Source: Sedimenticola sp. (GTDB lineage Bacteria; Pseudomonadota; Gammaproteobacteria; Chromatiales; Chromatiaceae). From it: a stretch of DNA of 62,893 nt. The notes under the pieces are model-generated. The model made no database searches, was not told the origin of the DNA, and was given only the letters and a program-made list of their open reading frames with translations. Every line of letters begins with the position of its first letter. Positions within the stretch are counted from its first letter, which is position 1. Location: the NCBI GenBank assembly GCA_026985055.1, contig JALSQZ010000086.1, positions 1 to 62,893 on the forward strand, read 5' to 3'. Of the stretch, positions 26,103 to 34,274 are shown piece after piece. A program made the position numbers and the translations under genes.

Positions 26103-26903
26103 CTACATTTGCGCACACAAGTCCCTAAGGCCTTCAACCAGTCGGGGGCCTGGGCGCCCCAGTTCCGGGCTTGCCCGATAGATGTGTGCCACCTTGATCG
26201 GGCGGGAAGCCTCCGGTTGACTGGTAATGATGACGCTGATTTTTTTCGCCATGAGACTTTCCGGGTTCAGGGTAAAAACCTGACGCGGCACATGGGCAAA
26301 AACATTTTGCAGTCCCGCCCGTTGAAGTATTTCGTTGAGCCAGTGTTTGCCGCCTATGGTCATGGGAGGAGTGGCCCAGATCTCGAAATAGGTCATTTCC
26401 ATAGTGCCAGAGGCATTGTCTGGACAGGCCTTGTCCAGTCCTTGGGAAAAGACTTCGGCGGCTCTGCGTCCGGTTTCGGGTTTTCCGGCCAGTCTGCCCA
26501 GTTTTTCCAGCGAAGAAGCGATGTCGGCAAGGGAATTCGGTTCACTCATGAAAACTGGAATTCCCGCCTGTTCCAGCCAGAGCAGGTCTGCCTGCCGATT
26601 GCCCGAGGCCCAGGCAATGACCAGATCAGGGCTGGTTTCCAGCAAATATTCCCTGTCCAGACCGCCAAGTGTGTTGATGCGCGGCACCTGATCCAGGCTC
26701 GGGGGATAGCCGAAAAACTGTGCCACTGCCACCAGATTTTTTTCCGCGCCTATGGCCAGAATCATTTCCGTGGCATGAGGTGCGAGGGTCAGAATGCGCT
26801 GGGCGGGGGCAGACAGGCGGACTTCCCTGCCCAGATCGTCCACAACCCTGATATCTCCCCAGGCGGGAGTCGTGAATGCAATAAACAGCAGAACAAGGCG
26901 CAT
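26103..26903 (-). CDS. BtuF-like periplasmic cobalamin/metal-chelate binding protein
   Basis: Encodes 266 residues with a signal peptide (MRLVLLFIAFTTPAWG). The mature part opens DIRVVDDLGREVRLSAPAQR and has LAPHATEMILAIGA, SPDLVIAW and AGIPVFMSEPNSLADI, typical of the class III substrate-binding fold of BtuF, which delivers vitamin B12 to BtuCD; siderophore-binding proteins are related. No permease or ATPase gene is adjacent, and no cobalamin riboswitch was recognised upstream. It lies 3 bp after ampD on the same strand, so the two are probably cotranscribed. Confidence 0.85.
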   Translation of the reverse strand: MRLVLLFIAFTTPAWGDIRVVDDLGREVRLSAPAQRILTLAPHATEMILAIGAEKNLVAVAQFFGYPPSLDQVPRINTLGGLDREYLLETSPDLVIAWASGNRQADLLWLEQAGIPVFMSEPNSLADIASSLEKLGRLAGKPETGRRAAEVFSQGLDKACPDNASGTMEMTYFEIWATPPMTIGGKHWLNEILQRAGLQNVFAHVPRQVFTLNPESLMAKKISVIITSQPEASRPIKVAHIYRASPELGRPGPRLVEGLRDLCAQM

Positions 26904-26906
26904 GTC

Positions 26907-27461
26907 TTAACCCGGGTTTTCCAGGGTGGATAGATAACGTTCCCAGTCGAAAGCAGGGCCGGGATCGGTTTTCCTCCCGGGGGCGATATGCTCATGTCCG
27001 GTAATACGTTCAGGTGTGATGTGGGGATAGTGTCCCATGATTTCTCTGGTGATGCGGGTCAGGCTTTGGTATTGAGCGTCGCTGTAAGGTATCCGATCAC
27101 TGCCTTCGAGTTCGATGCCAATGGAATAGTCGTTGCAGTTGCTGCGGTTTTCAAAACAGGATTCGCCAGCATGCCAGGCGCGTTTTTCCAGGGAAACGAA
27201 CTGCAGCACCGTACCGTTTCGGCGCACCAGCGCATGGGCGGACACCTTCAGTCGATGTATTTGTGCAAAATAGGGGTGTGCGGACGGGTCGAGCCGGTTC
27301 AGAAACAGGTCGGCTATCCAGGGGCCACCATACTCATCCGGTGGCAGGCTGATGTTGTGAATCACGAGCAAATCCGGCTCGGTTCCCGCTGGCCGGTCAT
27401 CATGATTGGGCGAGGGCAGAAATTCCGCTCCTGAAATTGGCATCAAGAAAGGGGTGGACAT
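26907..27461 (-). CDS. ampD: 1,6-anhydro-N-acetylmuramyl-L-alanine amidase AmpD
   Basis: Encodes 184 residues with no signal peptide, as expected for cytoplasmic AmpD. It cleaves the peptide from anhydro-muropeptides during peptidoglycan recycling and thereby controls beta-lactamase induction in some bacteria. Zinc ligands fit His35 (LLVIHNIS), His156 (TGHEHIAPGRK) and Asp166; Lys164 and Glu117 (SIGIELEG) fit the catalytic positions. The order ampD, DUF1631, nadC is shared with Pseudomonas from memory. It is divergent from the DUF1631 gene, with a 261-bp intergenic region. Confidence 0.96.
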   Translation of the reverse strand: MSTPFLMPISGAEFLPSPNHDDRPAGTEPDLLVIHNISLPPDEYGGPWIADLFLNRLDPSAHPYFAQIHRLKVSAHALVRRNGTVLQFVSLEKRAWHAGESCFENRSNCNDYSIGIELEGSDRIPYSDAQYQSLTRITREIMGHYPHITPERITGHEHIAPGRKTDPGPAFDWERYLSTLENPG

Positions 27462-27722
27462 GAAATTATATTAACAATGATGTTGTTTGTTCGGCTATAA
27501 TTCTTTTAACTCAATAGCTTGTCGTTTTTTCTTAGAAAGGGGGTTAATTTTTTGACTTGCGCGGGGAATCGGTTTTCCGATGAGTATAATAGTTGTCGCT
27601 GTGATCCGGTTCATAATGAAGCGCAAATCCGGCTGGCCTGGATGCCGCTATGCTGTCAGACTAACCATACCATTGTTCAAGGAAGTATTGCTTGATTCAT
27701 CTTTGCCGAAAATACTGACAAT
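27462..27722. other. AT-rich divergent intergenic region (ampD / DUF1631)
   Basis: Noticeably AT-rich compared with its surroundings. It contains TATAAT at 27496-27501 and 27585-27590. No -35 element with acceptable spacing could be assigned (TTGACT at 27552 is 27 nt from the second TATAAT). Probably holds the divergent promoters, but exact boxes are uncertain. Confidence 0.5.
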
Positions 27723-29873
27723 ATGCTGAGTCCGATCCGGAAACGGGAACTCCATGCTGCGATCAGCAACCATCTTCAGGGATGGGGGGAACCCCTGTGG
27801 CTGGTGTTCATGGAGCAGATGGACGATGAGTTCTTTCGCCTGGCGGAGAAATCAGCGAATGATACCGTGCAGCGCGGTTACATCGATGCCATCCGCGAGT
27901 TGCGCCAGGGAAGAAAGCGCCTGATACGCGGATGCCAACAGGACTGGATCAAGGCATCCCAGATGTTTTTCCTGGAGTTCCGGACTTATCAGCAGAGTTT
28001 TCTGCGTCCGCAGGTGCATATAGATGCAAACCAGGACTCACTGGAGCTCATTGACGAAGAAGTGCTGGAAGAGGATCTGGCGGCGATGCGCGTGGTGCAT
28101 CATGCCGAAAGCCAGCATTTGTCCCGTCTGAAGCTCATATCCAGTCTGTGTGCAACGGCTATTGGTTCTTCCACCCTGAAATACGCGGATGTGCCTGTGT
28201 CACCGCGCATAATGACCGCCGTGCTGGAAAACAACCTGGTCTCCTGGCGCTCGGGACTACAAAGCAAGCTGCTGTTCTACCAGATCTTTGGCAAGACTTT
28301 CCTGCGTCAGCTCAATGAGCTGTATCCCCAGGTGATCCAGGAGTTGGAAAAGGCGGGGCTTACTCCCGGGGAAAGCCCGGCGATCCGGCGCAGGGATGTT
28401 CCCAGGCCCGTGGCTTCCGCCAATGCGCCGGGAGCCGCCATGGAGGAAAGCACCCTGTTCGGTATCGTGGCCATGGTCCGGCAGTTGCAGACCGAGCAGC
28501 GGGAGCAGCTGGGCTTGTTCAGCCAGGATATCGGTCCGGAAGGAGAAGACTATCCTGTAGCACCGCCGGAATTGATCTGTGATGTCTTGCAGGGTTTGCA
28601 GCAGGAAGTGCTGCACAGCCCCCGGCCCCAGGACATGCGCCAGGCGCGCGTCAATCACAATGCCTTTCGCGGGCGTCTGATAGCCGAGCTGGAAAAATCG
28701 GTAAATGGCAAGCGCGTGCGTTTGCAACGACTGGATCAGCACATAATCGATGTGGTCAGCATGCTGTTCGAGTACATCCTGGATGACCCGGTCATTCCCG
28801 CGCAGATGAAAGTCTTGCTGGTTCGTTTGCAGATGCCGGTGCTGCGCGTGGCAGTGGAAGACAAAACCTTTCTCACGGATCGAAACCATCCGGTTCGCGA
28901 TCTGCTCAACTCTCTTGCTGCGGCGGCGTCCCGTTGGGCGGACGCGGGTGACTACTCGGAAAACAGCATCTACGGTCGGGTGGAATGGGCCGTGCAACAG
29001 ATACTGGCCAATCCTGACCGGGATGCCGAGTTGTGGCAAGAAGTGAATGACGGTTTTTCTGCTTTCATGCTCAACGAGGAAAGGGGGGCGGTCGTGGCGG
29101 AAGAGCGATTGTCCCAGGTGGCAAAAGGACGGGAGCGTCTCTCCCTGGCCCGGCGTACCGTGGATGGACTCCTGGAAGAATTACTCCCCGCATCCATACC
29201 GGCTCCGGTATATCAGATCATCGACGAAGTCTGGCGGGATGTGATGACCCTGGCATTGTTGCGTGAAGGAGAACAGAGCAAACAGTGGAAGCGAGCCGTG
29301 GATGTGGTTAAGAGGCTGCTGGACAGCACCGTACCCAAGGCGGATCTGGAAGAACGCCAGCGTGACATGGCCATGGTGCCCCAGCTGTACGCTGATCTGC
29401 GCAAGGGTTTTGCTTCCATTGCCTATGACAGCACTCGGACTTCCCTCCTGTTCAAGCAGCTGCAGCACTGTCATGTCACCAGTCTGCGTGGTTTGCAACC
29501 GGCAACCATGAAGTACAGGCCGGAGGAACAGTACGATCCGGAACAAGACCGGGTGGAAGAACTTCTGGACGATGAATATGCCCGGATGGTCAATGATCTT
29601 GAGGAAGGACAATGGATATCATGGGTCACTGCCGATGGAAGGCAACTGCGTGGCAAGTTTTCCTGGCGCAGCGAGCTGGCCGACCTGCTGATGTTCGTGG
29701 ATCTGCGGGGGCGAAAACTGGCGGAGATGTCCAGCAGTGAACTCGCTGACCTGTTGCGTACCGGCAGAGCCAGGATACTGACTGAAATCGGCCGCCCCTT
29801 CATGGACCGCGCCCTGGCGAGCATCCAGGCGGTTCTTTCGCGGCAATTGCCGGCGCAACTGTTGCAGGCCTGA
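27723..29873 (+). CDS. DUF1631 family protein, paralogue 2
   Basis: Encodes 716 residues, collinear with the protein at 15940-18168. The N-terminal region has LWLVFMEQMDDEFFRLAEKS, the centre has DVVSMLFEYILDDPVIPAQM and FLTDRNHPVRDLLNSLAAAA (compare FVDNEAHPARQLLDSIASAA in paralogue 1), and the C-terminus has DEYARMVNDLEEGQWISWV and LLMFVDLRGRKLAEM, a PilZ-like barrel. Helical, soluble, probably cytoplasmic. This copy sits in the position where related genomes keep a DUF1631 gene between ampD and nadC, so it is probably the ancestral copy. Function unknown. Confidence 0.88.
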   Translation: MLSPIRKRELHAAISNHLQGWGEPLWLVFMEQMDDEFFRLAEKSANDTVQRGYIDAIRELRQGRKRLIRGCQQDWIKASQMFFLEFRTYQQSFLRPQVHIDANQDSLELIDEEVLEEDLAAMRVVHHAESQHLSRLKLISSLCATAIGSSTLKYADVPVSPRIMTAVLENNLVSWRSGLQSKLLFYQIFGKTFLRQLNELYPQVIQELEKAGLTPGESPAIRRRDVPRPVASANAPGAAMEESTLFGIVAMVRQLQTEQREQLGLFSQDIGPEGEDYPVAPPELICDVLQGLQQEVLHSPRPQDMRQARVNHNAFRGRLIAELEKSVNGKRVRLQRLDQHIIDVVSMLFEYILDDPVIPAQMKVLLVRLQMPVLRVAVEDKTFLTDRNHPVRDLLNSLAAAASRWADAGDYSENSIYGRVEWAVQQILANPDRDAELWQEVNDGFSAFMLNEERGAVVAEERLSQVAKGRERLSLARRTVDGLLEELLPASIPAPVYQIIDEVWRDVMTLALLREGEQSKQWKRAVDVVKRLLDSTVPKADLEERQRDMAMVPQLYADLRKGFASIAYDSTRTSLLFKQLQHCHVTSLRGLQPATMKYRPEEQYDPEQDRVEELLDDEYARMVNDLEEGQWISWVTADGRQLRGKFSWRSELADLLMFVDLRGRKLAEMSSSELADLLRTGRARILTEIGRPFMDRALASIQAVLSRQLPAQLLQA

Positions 29874-29977
29874 TCGGGCAGATTCCGGAACGGCAAATCG
29901 ATATGCAACTGTCGATTTTTTGTTTTCCTCAGGCAGTCATCGCCAATACGTGGAAAAATGCCCGGCTCACGAGTTGA

Positions 29978-30003
29978 GGGTATCTCGAAAAATCGAGATG
30001 CCC
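29978..30003. repeat. Solo hairpin 5 of family A
   Basis: GGGTATCTCGA and TCGAGATGCCC (one G-T wobble) around an AAAA centre. It is the fifth hairpin of the family A element standing alone, 105 bp after the DUF1631 stop and before the FKBP gene. It could act as a weak terminator. Confidence 0.7.
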
Positions 30004-30103
30004 TTGAGGTGGATAGTCAGCAATATCTTTCCTGAAAATTTCTCCAGACTGTTAAAATGCCCTTCTTTTATGTGCCTCCGGGCGCTTGTGAATGGAGAAA
30101 AAC

Positions 30104-30448
30104 ATGGCAGAAAAAATTACCGATTCCGGACTCAAGTATGATGATCTGGAAGAGGGCAGTGGCGCCGAGGCCGTTGCCGGCAACCAGGTGAGTGTACATT
30201 ATACGGGCTGGCTGGAGGATGGCAGCAAATTTGATTCCAGCCTGGATCGTAACCAGCCCTTCCAGTTCGCCCTTGGACGAGGGCAGGTTATTCGTGGCTG
30301 GGATGAAGGCGTGCAGGGCATGAAAGTGGGCGGCAAGCGCAAGCTGATCATCCCTTCCCAACTGGGATATGGCGCTGCGGGCGCCGGTGGCGTGATTCCC
30401 CCCAATGCCACCTTGATATTCGAAGTGGAACTTCTGGAAGTGAACTGA
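30104..30448 (+). CDS. FKBP-type peptidyl-prolyl isomerase (cytoplasmic, single domain)
   Basis: Encodes 114 residues, a minimal FKBP domain without signal peptide. It catalyses cis-trans isomerisation of Xaa-Pro bonds. Conserved FK506-pocket residues are visible in [60 protein letters not shown] and [13 protein letters not shown] 30104 is preferred over 30092 because GGAG at 30094-30097 is well placed for it. The stop overlaps the nadC start by 1 bp (TGATG), so the two are translationally coupled. Confidence 0.95.
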   Translation: MAEKITDSGLKYDDLEEGSGAEAVAGNQVSVHYTGWLEDGSKFDSSLDRNQPFQFALGRGQVIRGWDEGVQGMKVGGKRKLIIPSQLGYGAAGAGGVIPPNATLIFEVELLEVN

Positions 30449-31275
30449 TGCTGCCATCTGCCGAGCAGATCGCTGCAGATGTCCGCCTTGCCCTGCGGGA
30501 GGATGTGGGCAATGGAGATCTGACAGCTGCTCTGGTTCCGTCCGGAATCGTCAGGGCTGCAATCGTCAGCCGGCAGCAGGCAGTGCTCAGTGGTCTCGCC
30601 TGGGCCAGCGAGGTGTTTGCCCAGGTGGATGAGAATGTAGAGCTTGGCTGGTGCTTGTCCGATGGTGAACAGATGGCGGAAAACCAGGTGGTTTGTGAAA
30701 TTCGTGGTGAGGCTGCGAGCATACTCACGGCGGAACGTACTGCACTGAATTTTCTGCAAACCCTGTCCGGTACGGCTACGATCACGGCAAAATATGTAGC
30801 GGCGGTGGCCGGTAGCGGAGTGAACATTCTGGATACGCGCAAAACCATCCCGGGTCTGCGGCTGGCGCAAAAATATGCCGTTACCTGCGGTGGAGGCATG
30901 AATCATCGCATCGGGTTGCATGATATGGTTTTGATCAAGGAAAACCACATCGCGGCCGCCGGTTCCATCAGTGCTGTTTTGAAAAAGGCATCGGCCCGGT
31001 ACGAGGATGTTCCTGTGGAAATCGAAGTGGAGAGCCTGGAAGAGCTGGAGCAGGCCCTGACGGCAGGCGCGCGACGAGTTCTTCTGGACAATTTCGATCT
31101 GGAGCAGCTGGCCAGGGCGGTGAAACTCAACGGTGGTCGGGCACGCCTGGAAGCTTCAGGTGGAGTCAGTTTCGAAACCGTGGCGGAAATTGCGGCCACA
31201 GGGGTGGATGATATATCCATTGGCGTACTGACCAAAGATGTGAGTGCGGTGGATTTTTCGCTGCTTTTTTCCTGA
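30448..31275 (+). CDS. nadC: Nicotinate-nucleotide pyrophosphorylase (quinolinate phosphoribosyltransferase)
   Basis: Encodes 275 residues. It converts quinolinate and PRPP to nicotinate mononucleotide, CO2 and pyrophosphate in de novo NAD synthesis. Motifs: LREDVGNGDLTAALVP near the N-terminus, AERTALNFLQTLSGTAT, ILDTRKTIPGLRLAQKYAV with TCGGGMNHRIGLHDMVLIKE, EVESLEELEQAL, LLDNFD and LEASGGVSFETV. Full length and uninterrupted. It is coupled to the upstream FKBP gene, and a second FKBP gene follows. nadA and nadB are not in the window. Confidence 0.97.
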   Translation: MLPSAEQIAADVRLALREDVGNGDLTAALVPSGIVRAAIVSRQQAVLSGLAWASEVFAQVDENVELGWCLSDGEQMAENQVVCEIRGEAASILTAERTALNFLQTLSGTATITAKYVAAVAGSGVNILDTRKTIPGLRLAQKYAVTCGGGMNHRIGLHDMVLIKENHIAAAGSISAVLKKASARYEDVPVEIEVESLEELEQALTAGARRVLLDNFDLEQLARAVKLNGGRARLEASGGVSFETVAEIAATGVDDISIGVLTKDVSAVDFSLLFS

Positions 31276-31322
31276 TGCCCGAACTATTCAGAAAAAAATT
31301 GTCAAACTTATGACCCAATGGA

Positions 31323-31344
31323 TTCACCCCGAACCTGGGGTGAA
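31323..31344. promoter_or_regulatory. Hairpin between nadC and fkpA
   Basis: TTCACCCC (31323-31330) and GGGGTGAA (31337-31344), 8-bp perfect stem with 6-nt loop, no U-tract. It lies 28 bp before the fkpA start and may be a weak terminator or a leader structure. Confidence 0.5.
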
Positions 31345-31372
31345 GTAGCAACAATACCGAGGAATCGATCAA

Positions 31373-32086
31373 ATGAAGAAAAAACCTATTGTGTTGATGT
31401 TGGCCGCAGCCGTACTGGCAGGCCAGGCGTATACCGCTGAGCTAAAGACTTTCGATCAGCGTTTCAGTTATACCCTTGGCGTGCGCATGGCGAAGATGCT
31501 CACCGCTCAGGGAATTGGCGAGCTGGATGGTCCTGCCTTTGGCGAAGCTGTTGCCGATGTCATCAATGGCAAGGAACTGCAGATGAGCCAGGAGCAAATG
31601 ACGGAGACGCTCAAGGAGCGCTCGGAACGCATCAAGAAAGAGCGTCAGGCCAAGGCCGAAGAAGCGTTGAAAAAAAGCAAGAAATTTCTTGCGGACAATG
31701 CAAAGAATGAAGGCGTGAAGGTTACGGATTCAGGTTTGCAGTATCAGGTCATCCGCGAAGGAAAGGGGGAGTCACCGAAAAAGACTGATCGGGTAAAAGT
31801 CCATTATGAAGGGCACACCATCGATGGCAAAAAATTCGACAGCTCCTATGATCGGGGCAAGCCTGCCGAATTCGGTGTATCCGGTGTGGTCAAGGGTTTT
31901 TCTGAAGCGCTGATGCTGATGAAGCCCGGAGCCAAGTACAAGGTATTCATCCCGCCGCAGCTGGGATATGGTGAGCGTGGCGCCGGTAATGTGATTGGTC
32001 CCAACGAAGTGCTGATCTTTGACCTGGAGCTGCTGGAAGTGCTGCCGGAAAAGGCCAAGCCCGCAAAGGCTGAAACGAAAAAGTAA
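31373..32086 (+). CDS. fkpA: Periplasmic FKBP-type peptidyl-prolyl isomerase (FkpA/Mip-like)
   Basis: Encodes 237 residues. A signal peptide (about 1-22, KKKPIVLMLAAAVLAGQAYT) is followed by a helical dimerisation domain (about 25-110, with QRFSYTLGVRMAKML) and a C-terminal FKBP domain (about 118-228, VKVHYEGHTIDGKKFDSSYD, PPQLGYGERGAG, LIFDLELLEVL). This is the FkpA/Mip architecture, a periplasmic chaperone and isomerase helping outer-membrane protein folding. A Lys/Ala-rich tail ends the protein. A strong terminator follows directly. Confidence 0.93.
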   Translation: MKKKPIVLMLAAAVLAGQAYTAELKTFDQRFSYTLGVRMAKMLTAQGIGELDGPAFGEAVADVINGKELQMSQEQMTETLKERSERIKKERQAKAEEALKKSKKFLADNAKNEGVKVTDSGLQYQVIREGKGESPKKTDRVKVHYEGHTIDGKKFDSSYDRGKPAEFGVSGVVKGFSEALMLMKPGAKYKVFIPPQLGYGERGAGNVIGPNEVLIFDLELLEVLPEKAKPAKAETKK

Positions 32087-32100
32087 GTTTCTCACCGGAA

Positions 32101-32130
32101 AAAATGCCGCGATATCGCGGCATTTTTTTT
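32101..32130 (+). terminator. Rho-independent terminator of fkpA
   Basis: AAAATGCCGCGA and TCGCGGCATTTT form a 12-bp stem followed by a run of eight T residues; 14 bp after the fkpA stop codon. Confidence 0.93.
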
Positions 32131-32137
32131 GCCTGGA

Positions 32138-32288
32138 GGGGATCTCGAAAAATTCCTTCCATGGAATTTTTCTCGTCGCAAAGAGAAAATGCGATTTCCT
32201 CTTTGCTCACATTTTCAATCACTTGTGGTGATTGAAAATGGTGGGACACCCCTGTCCCACTCGGGCATCTCGATTTTTCGAGATGCCC
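32138..32288 (+). repeat. Five-hairpin intergenic repeat, family A copy 2 (reference copy)
   Basis: Full-length. Hairpins in order: GAAAAATTCC/GGAATTTTTC; GCAAAGAG/CTCTTTGC around AAAATGCGATTTC; CATTTTCAATCAC/GTGATTGAAAATG (13 bp perfect); GTGGGAC/GTCCCAC around ACCCCT; GGGCATCTCGA/TCGAGATGCCC around TTTT. The two outer ends (GGGATCTCGAAAAAT and its near-complement) also form a terminal inverted repeat. Located between the fkpA terminator and the bamD stop. Confidence 0.93.
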
Positions 32289-32368
32289 TGGACATTTTGA
32301 TGTTCTGAGGATGGCGTGGATTGATGCCGAGTCAATAAAACCCCGGATTTTCCTGAATCAGGCGTGAA

Positions 32369-33184
32369 TCAGTTTTTGTCCAGTTCCAGATATTCCCAGA
32401 TTTTTTCCGTGAGGGTCTTGTCCGTATCTTTCAGGGTAGGGAAGTTTCCTTTGGCCTCATTCATGGCAAGAACCCTGAGCGCGTCCCGATACAAGTCTTC
32501 CTTGCCCATTTTCTCGTAGGCCACGATCATGATGGTCAGACCTTCCTTTACCGAGGGCGTGTACTGATAGTGTTCCACTACATACTGGGCGCGATTGGCG
32601 GCAGCCAGCCAGGCGCCCCGGTCCAGGTAATAGCGGGCCACATGAATTTCATGGCGGGCAAGCTGGTTACGCAGGTAGAGCATGCGCAGTTTGGCATCGT
32701 TGGCATACTCGGTATCCGGAAAACGGCGCACCAGCTCGGCAAAGATGTCATAAGCTTCCTGGGTGGAGCCGGGATCACGCTGGGAATTGTCCGTTGGCAG
32801 AAAACGGGAGAAAAAGCCCATGTTGCGGGTGAAATACACCACGCCCTTGAGGTACAGGGCGTAGGCGACAGCAGGATGATCCGGGTGCAGTTTTTCAAAA
32901 CGCTCCAGGGCGGCCAGCGCCGCATCCGGCTCGTCGGCCTGATAATGGGCGTAGGCAATGTTCAGCTGAGACTGCAGGGCATATTTGCCAAAAGGATAAC
33001 GGGATTCCAGCTTCTGATAGTATTCGATGGCTTTTGCGTAGTTGCCGCCATGCATATTGGCCGTGGCTTCCGAATACAGTTTCTGGGCAGACCAGCCCGC
33101 GGTCTTGTCTTTTTGTTCGGGTAACAGGCTACAGCCACCCAAAAAAAATGAGACAATCAACAGCGGCCAGAGGAATCTAGACAT
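32369..33184 (-). CDS. bamD: Outer membrane assembly lipoprotein BamD
   Basis: Encodes 271 residues. A lipoprotein signal (MSRFLWPLLIVSFFLGGC, lipid-modified Cys18) is followed by five TPR-type repeats, for example NYAKAIEYYQKLESRYPFGK and AALAALERFEKLHPDHPAV. BamD is an essential part of the Bam complex that inserts beta-barrel proteins into the outer membrane. The ATG at 33184 is chosen by signal-peptide position; the open frame continues upstream without similarity. It is divergent from rluD, an arrangement conserved in E. coli and Pseudomonas. Confidence 0.96.
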   Translation of the reverse strand: MSRFLWPLLIVSFFLGGCSLLPEQKDKTAGWSAQKLYSEATANMHGGNYAKAIEYYQKLESRYPFGKYALQSQLNIAYAHYQADEPDAALAALERFEKLHPDHPAVAYALYLKGVVYFTRNMGFFSRFLPTDNSQRDPGSTQEAYDIFAELVRRFPDTEYANDAKLRMLYLRNQLARHEIHVARYYLDRGAWLAAANRAQYVVEHYQYTPSVKEGLTIMIVAYEKMGKEDLYRDALRVLAMNEAKGNFPTLKDTDKTLTEKIWEYLELDKN

Positions 33185-33311
33185 GGATGTGGATATCCTG
33201 GTACATGGTAGATGATCAATTATAACGCAGTTTGTTGTTTGGAAACCCCTGTCTTCACCATCGACATTACCAAACATTGATTGGGATTCGGTTCTTGCAT
33301 CAGAGGTTTTT

Positions 33312-34274
33312 TTGGCGGAAGAAATACAGCATCAGGGGGTGATCACCCCGGAACTGTCCGGAAAGCGACTGGATCAGGCGTTGGCGCGTTTGTTCCCGGA
33401 TTATTCGCGCAGCCGTTTGCAACTCTGGATTCGGCAAGGGCGGGTGCAGGTGGACGGCAAGCTGCGAAAACCCAGGGAGAAAGTCTGGACAGGGGAAAGT
33501 ATCCGTCTGCGGGCGGTGCTGGAAAAAGCCGATCATTGCGAGGCGGAAGATATTCCTCTGGATCTGCTCCATGAAGATGAGCATTTGCTGGTGGTGAACA
33601 AGCCCGCAGGCATGGTGGTGCATCCGGCGGCGGGCAACTGGACCGGTACCTTGCAGAATGCCTTGCTCCATCATGATCCGCAGCTGGGCGGCTTGCCCCG
33701 CAGTGGCATCGTACACCGGCTGGACAAGGACACCTCGGGATTGCTGGTGGTGGCGCGCACCCTGGTCGCTCACAAGCGCCTTGTGGAACGGCTGCAAGCG
33801 AGGGAGATCAAGCGGGAATATCTGGCGGTAGTCAATGGCCTGCCCACAGCGGGAGGAGTGGTGGACGCTCCCATAGGTCGTCATCCGGTGAACCGGGTGC
33901 GCATGGCCGTTACGCCAGCGGGCAAGCCGGCCCGTACCCATTATCGTATCAATGAACGTTTTCGTAACCATGCGCTGCTGGATGTGCAGCTGGAATCGGG
34001 GCGTACCCACCAGATTCGGGTGCATATGGCCTATATCCACTATCCATTACTCGGTGATCCGGTATATGGAGGACGCCTCAAGTTGCCGGCCGGAGCCAGT
34101 GACGCCACTGTCAGCCTGCTACGTGGTTTCCACCGTCAGGCCTTGCATGCGCGGCGACTGAGCCTGGTTCATCCTGTTACCGGAAAAAACCTCTCCTGGG
34201 AAAGTCCGCTGCCAGAGGATCTGCTTTCTCTCCTGGAAGGTCTGCGCAGGGACAGGGAAGAACATGAAACCTGA
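33312..34274 (+). CDS. rluD: 23S rRNA pseudouridine synthase RluD
   Basis: Encodes 320 residues. RluD makes pseudouridines at positions 1911, 1915 and 1917 of 23S rRNA helix 69. An N-terminal S4 RNA-binding domain (about 15-75, GKRLDQALARLFPDYSRSRL) precedes the catalytic domain with HRLDKDTSGLLVVA, catalytic Asp138, and ESGRTHQIRVHMAYI. The start is TTG 33312 with AGAGG 6 bases upstream; no ATG fits. It overlaps pgeF by 11 bp. Confidence 0.95.
   Translation: MAEEIQHQGVITPELSGKRLDQALARLFPDYSRSRLQLWIRQGRVQVDGKLRKPREKVWTGESIRLRAVLEKADHCEAEDIPLDLLHEDEHLLVVNKPAGMVVHPAAGNWTGTLQNALLHHDPQLGGLPRSGIVHRLDKDTSGLLVVARTLVAHKRLVERLQAREIKREYLAVVNGLPTAGGVVDAPIGRHPVNRVRMAVTPAGKPARTHYRINERFRNHALLDVQLESGRTHQIRVHMAYIHYPLLGDPVYGGRLKLPAGASDATVSLLRGFHRQALHARRLSLVHPVTGKNLSWESPLPEDLLSLLEGLRRDREEHET

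Noticed and set aside
27552..27590. TTGACT and TATAAT as a promoter for the DUF1631 gene
   Set aside because: The spacing is 27 nt, far from the 16-18 nt needed.
26103..27722. Cobalamin riboswitch for the btuF-like gene
   Set aside because: No B12-box-like sequence could be recognised upstream of ampD-btuF on the minus strand.
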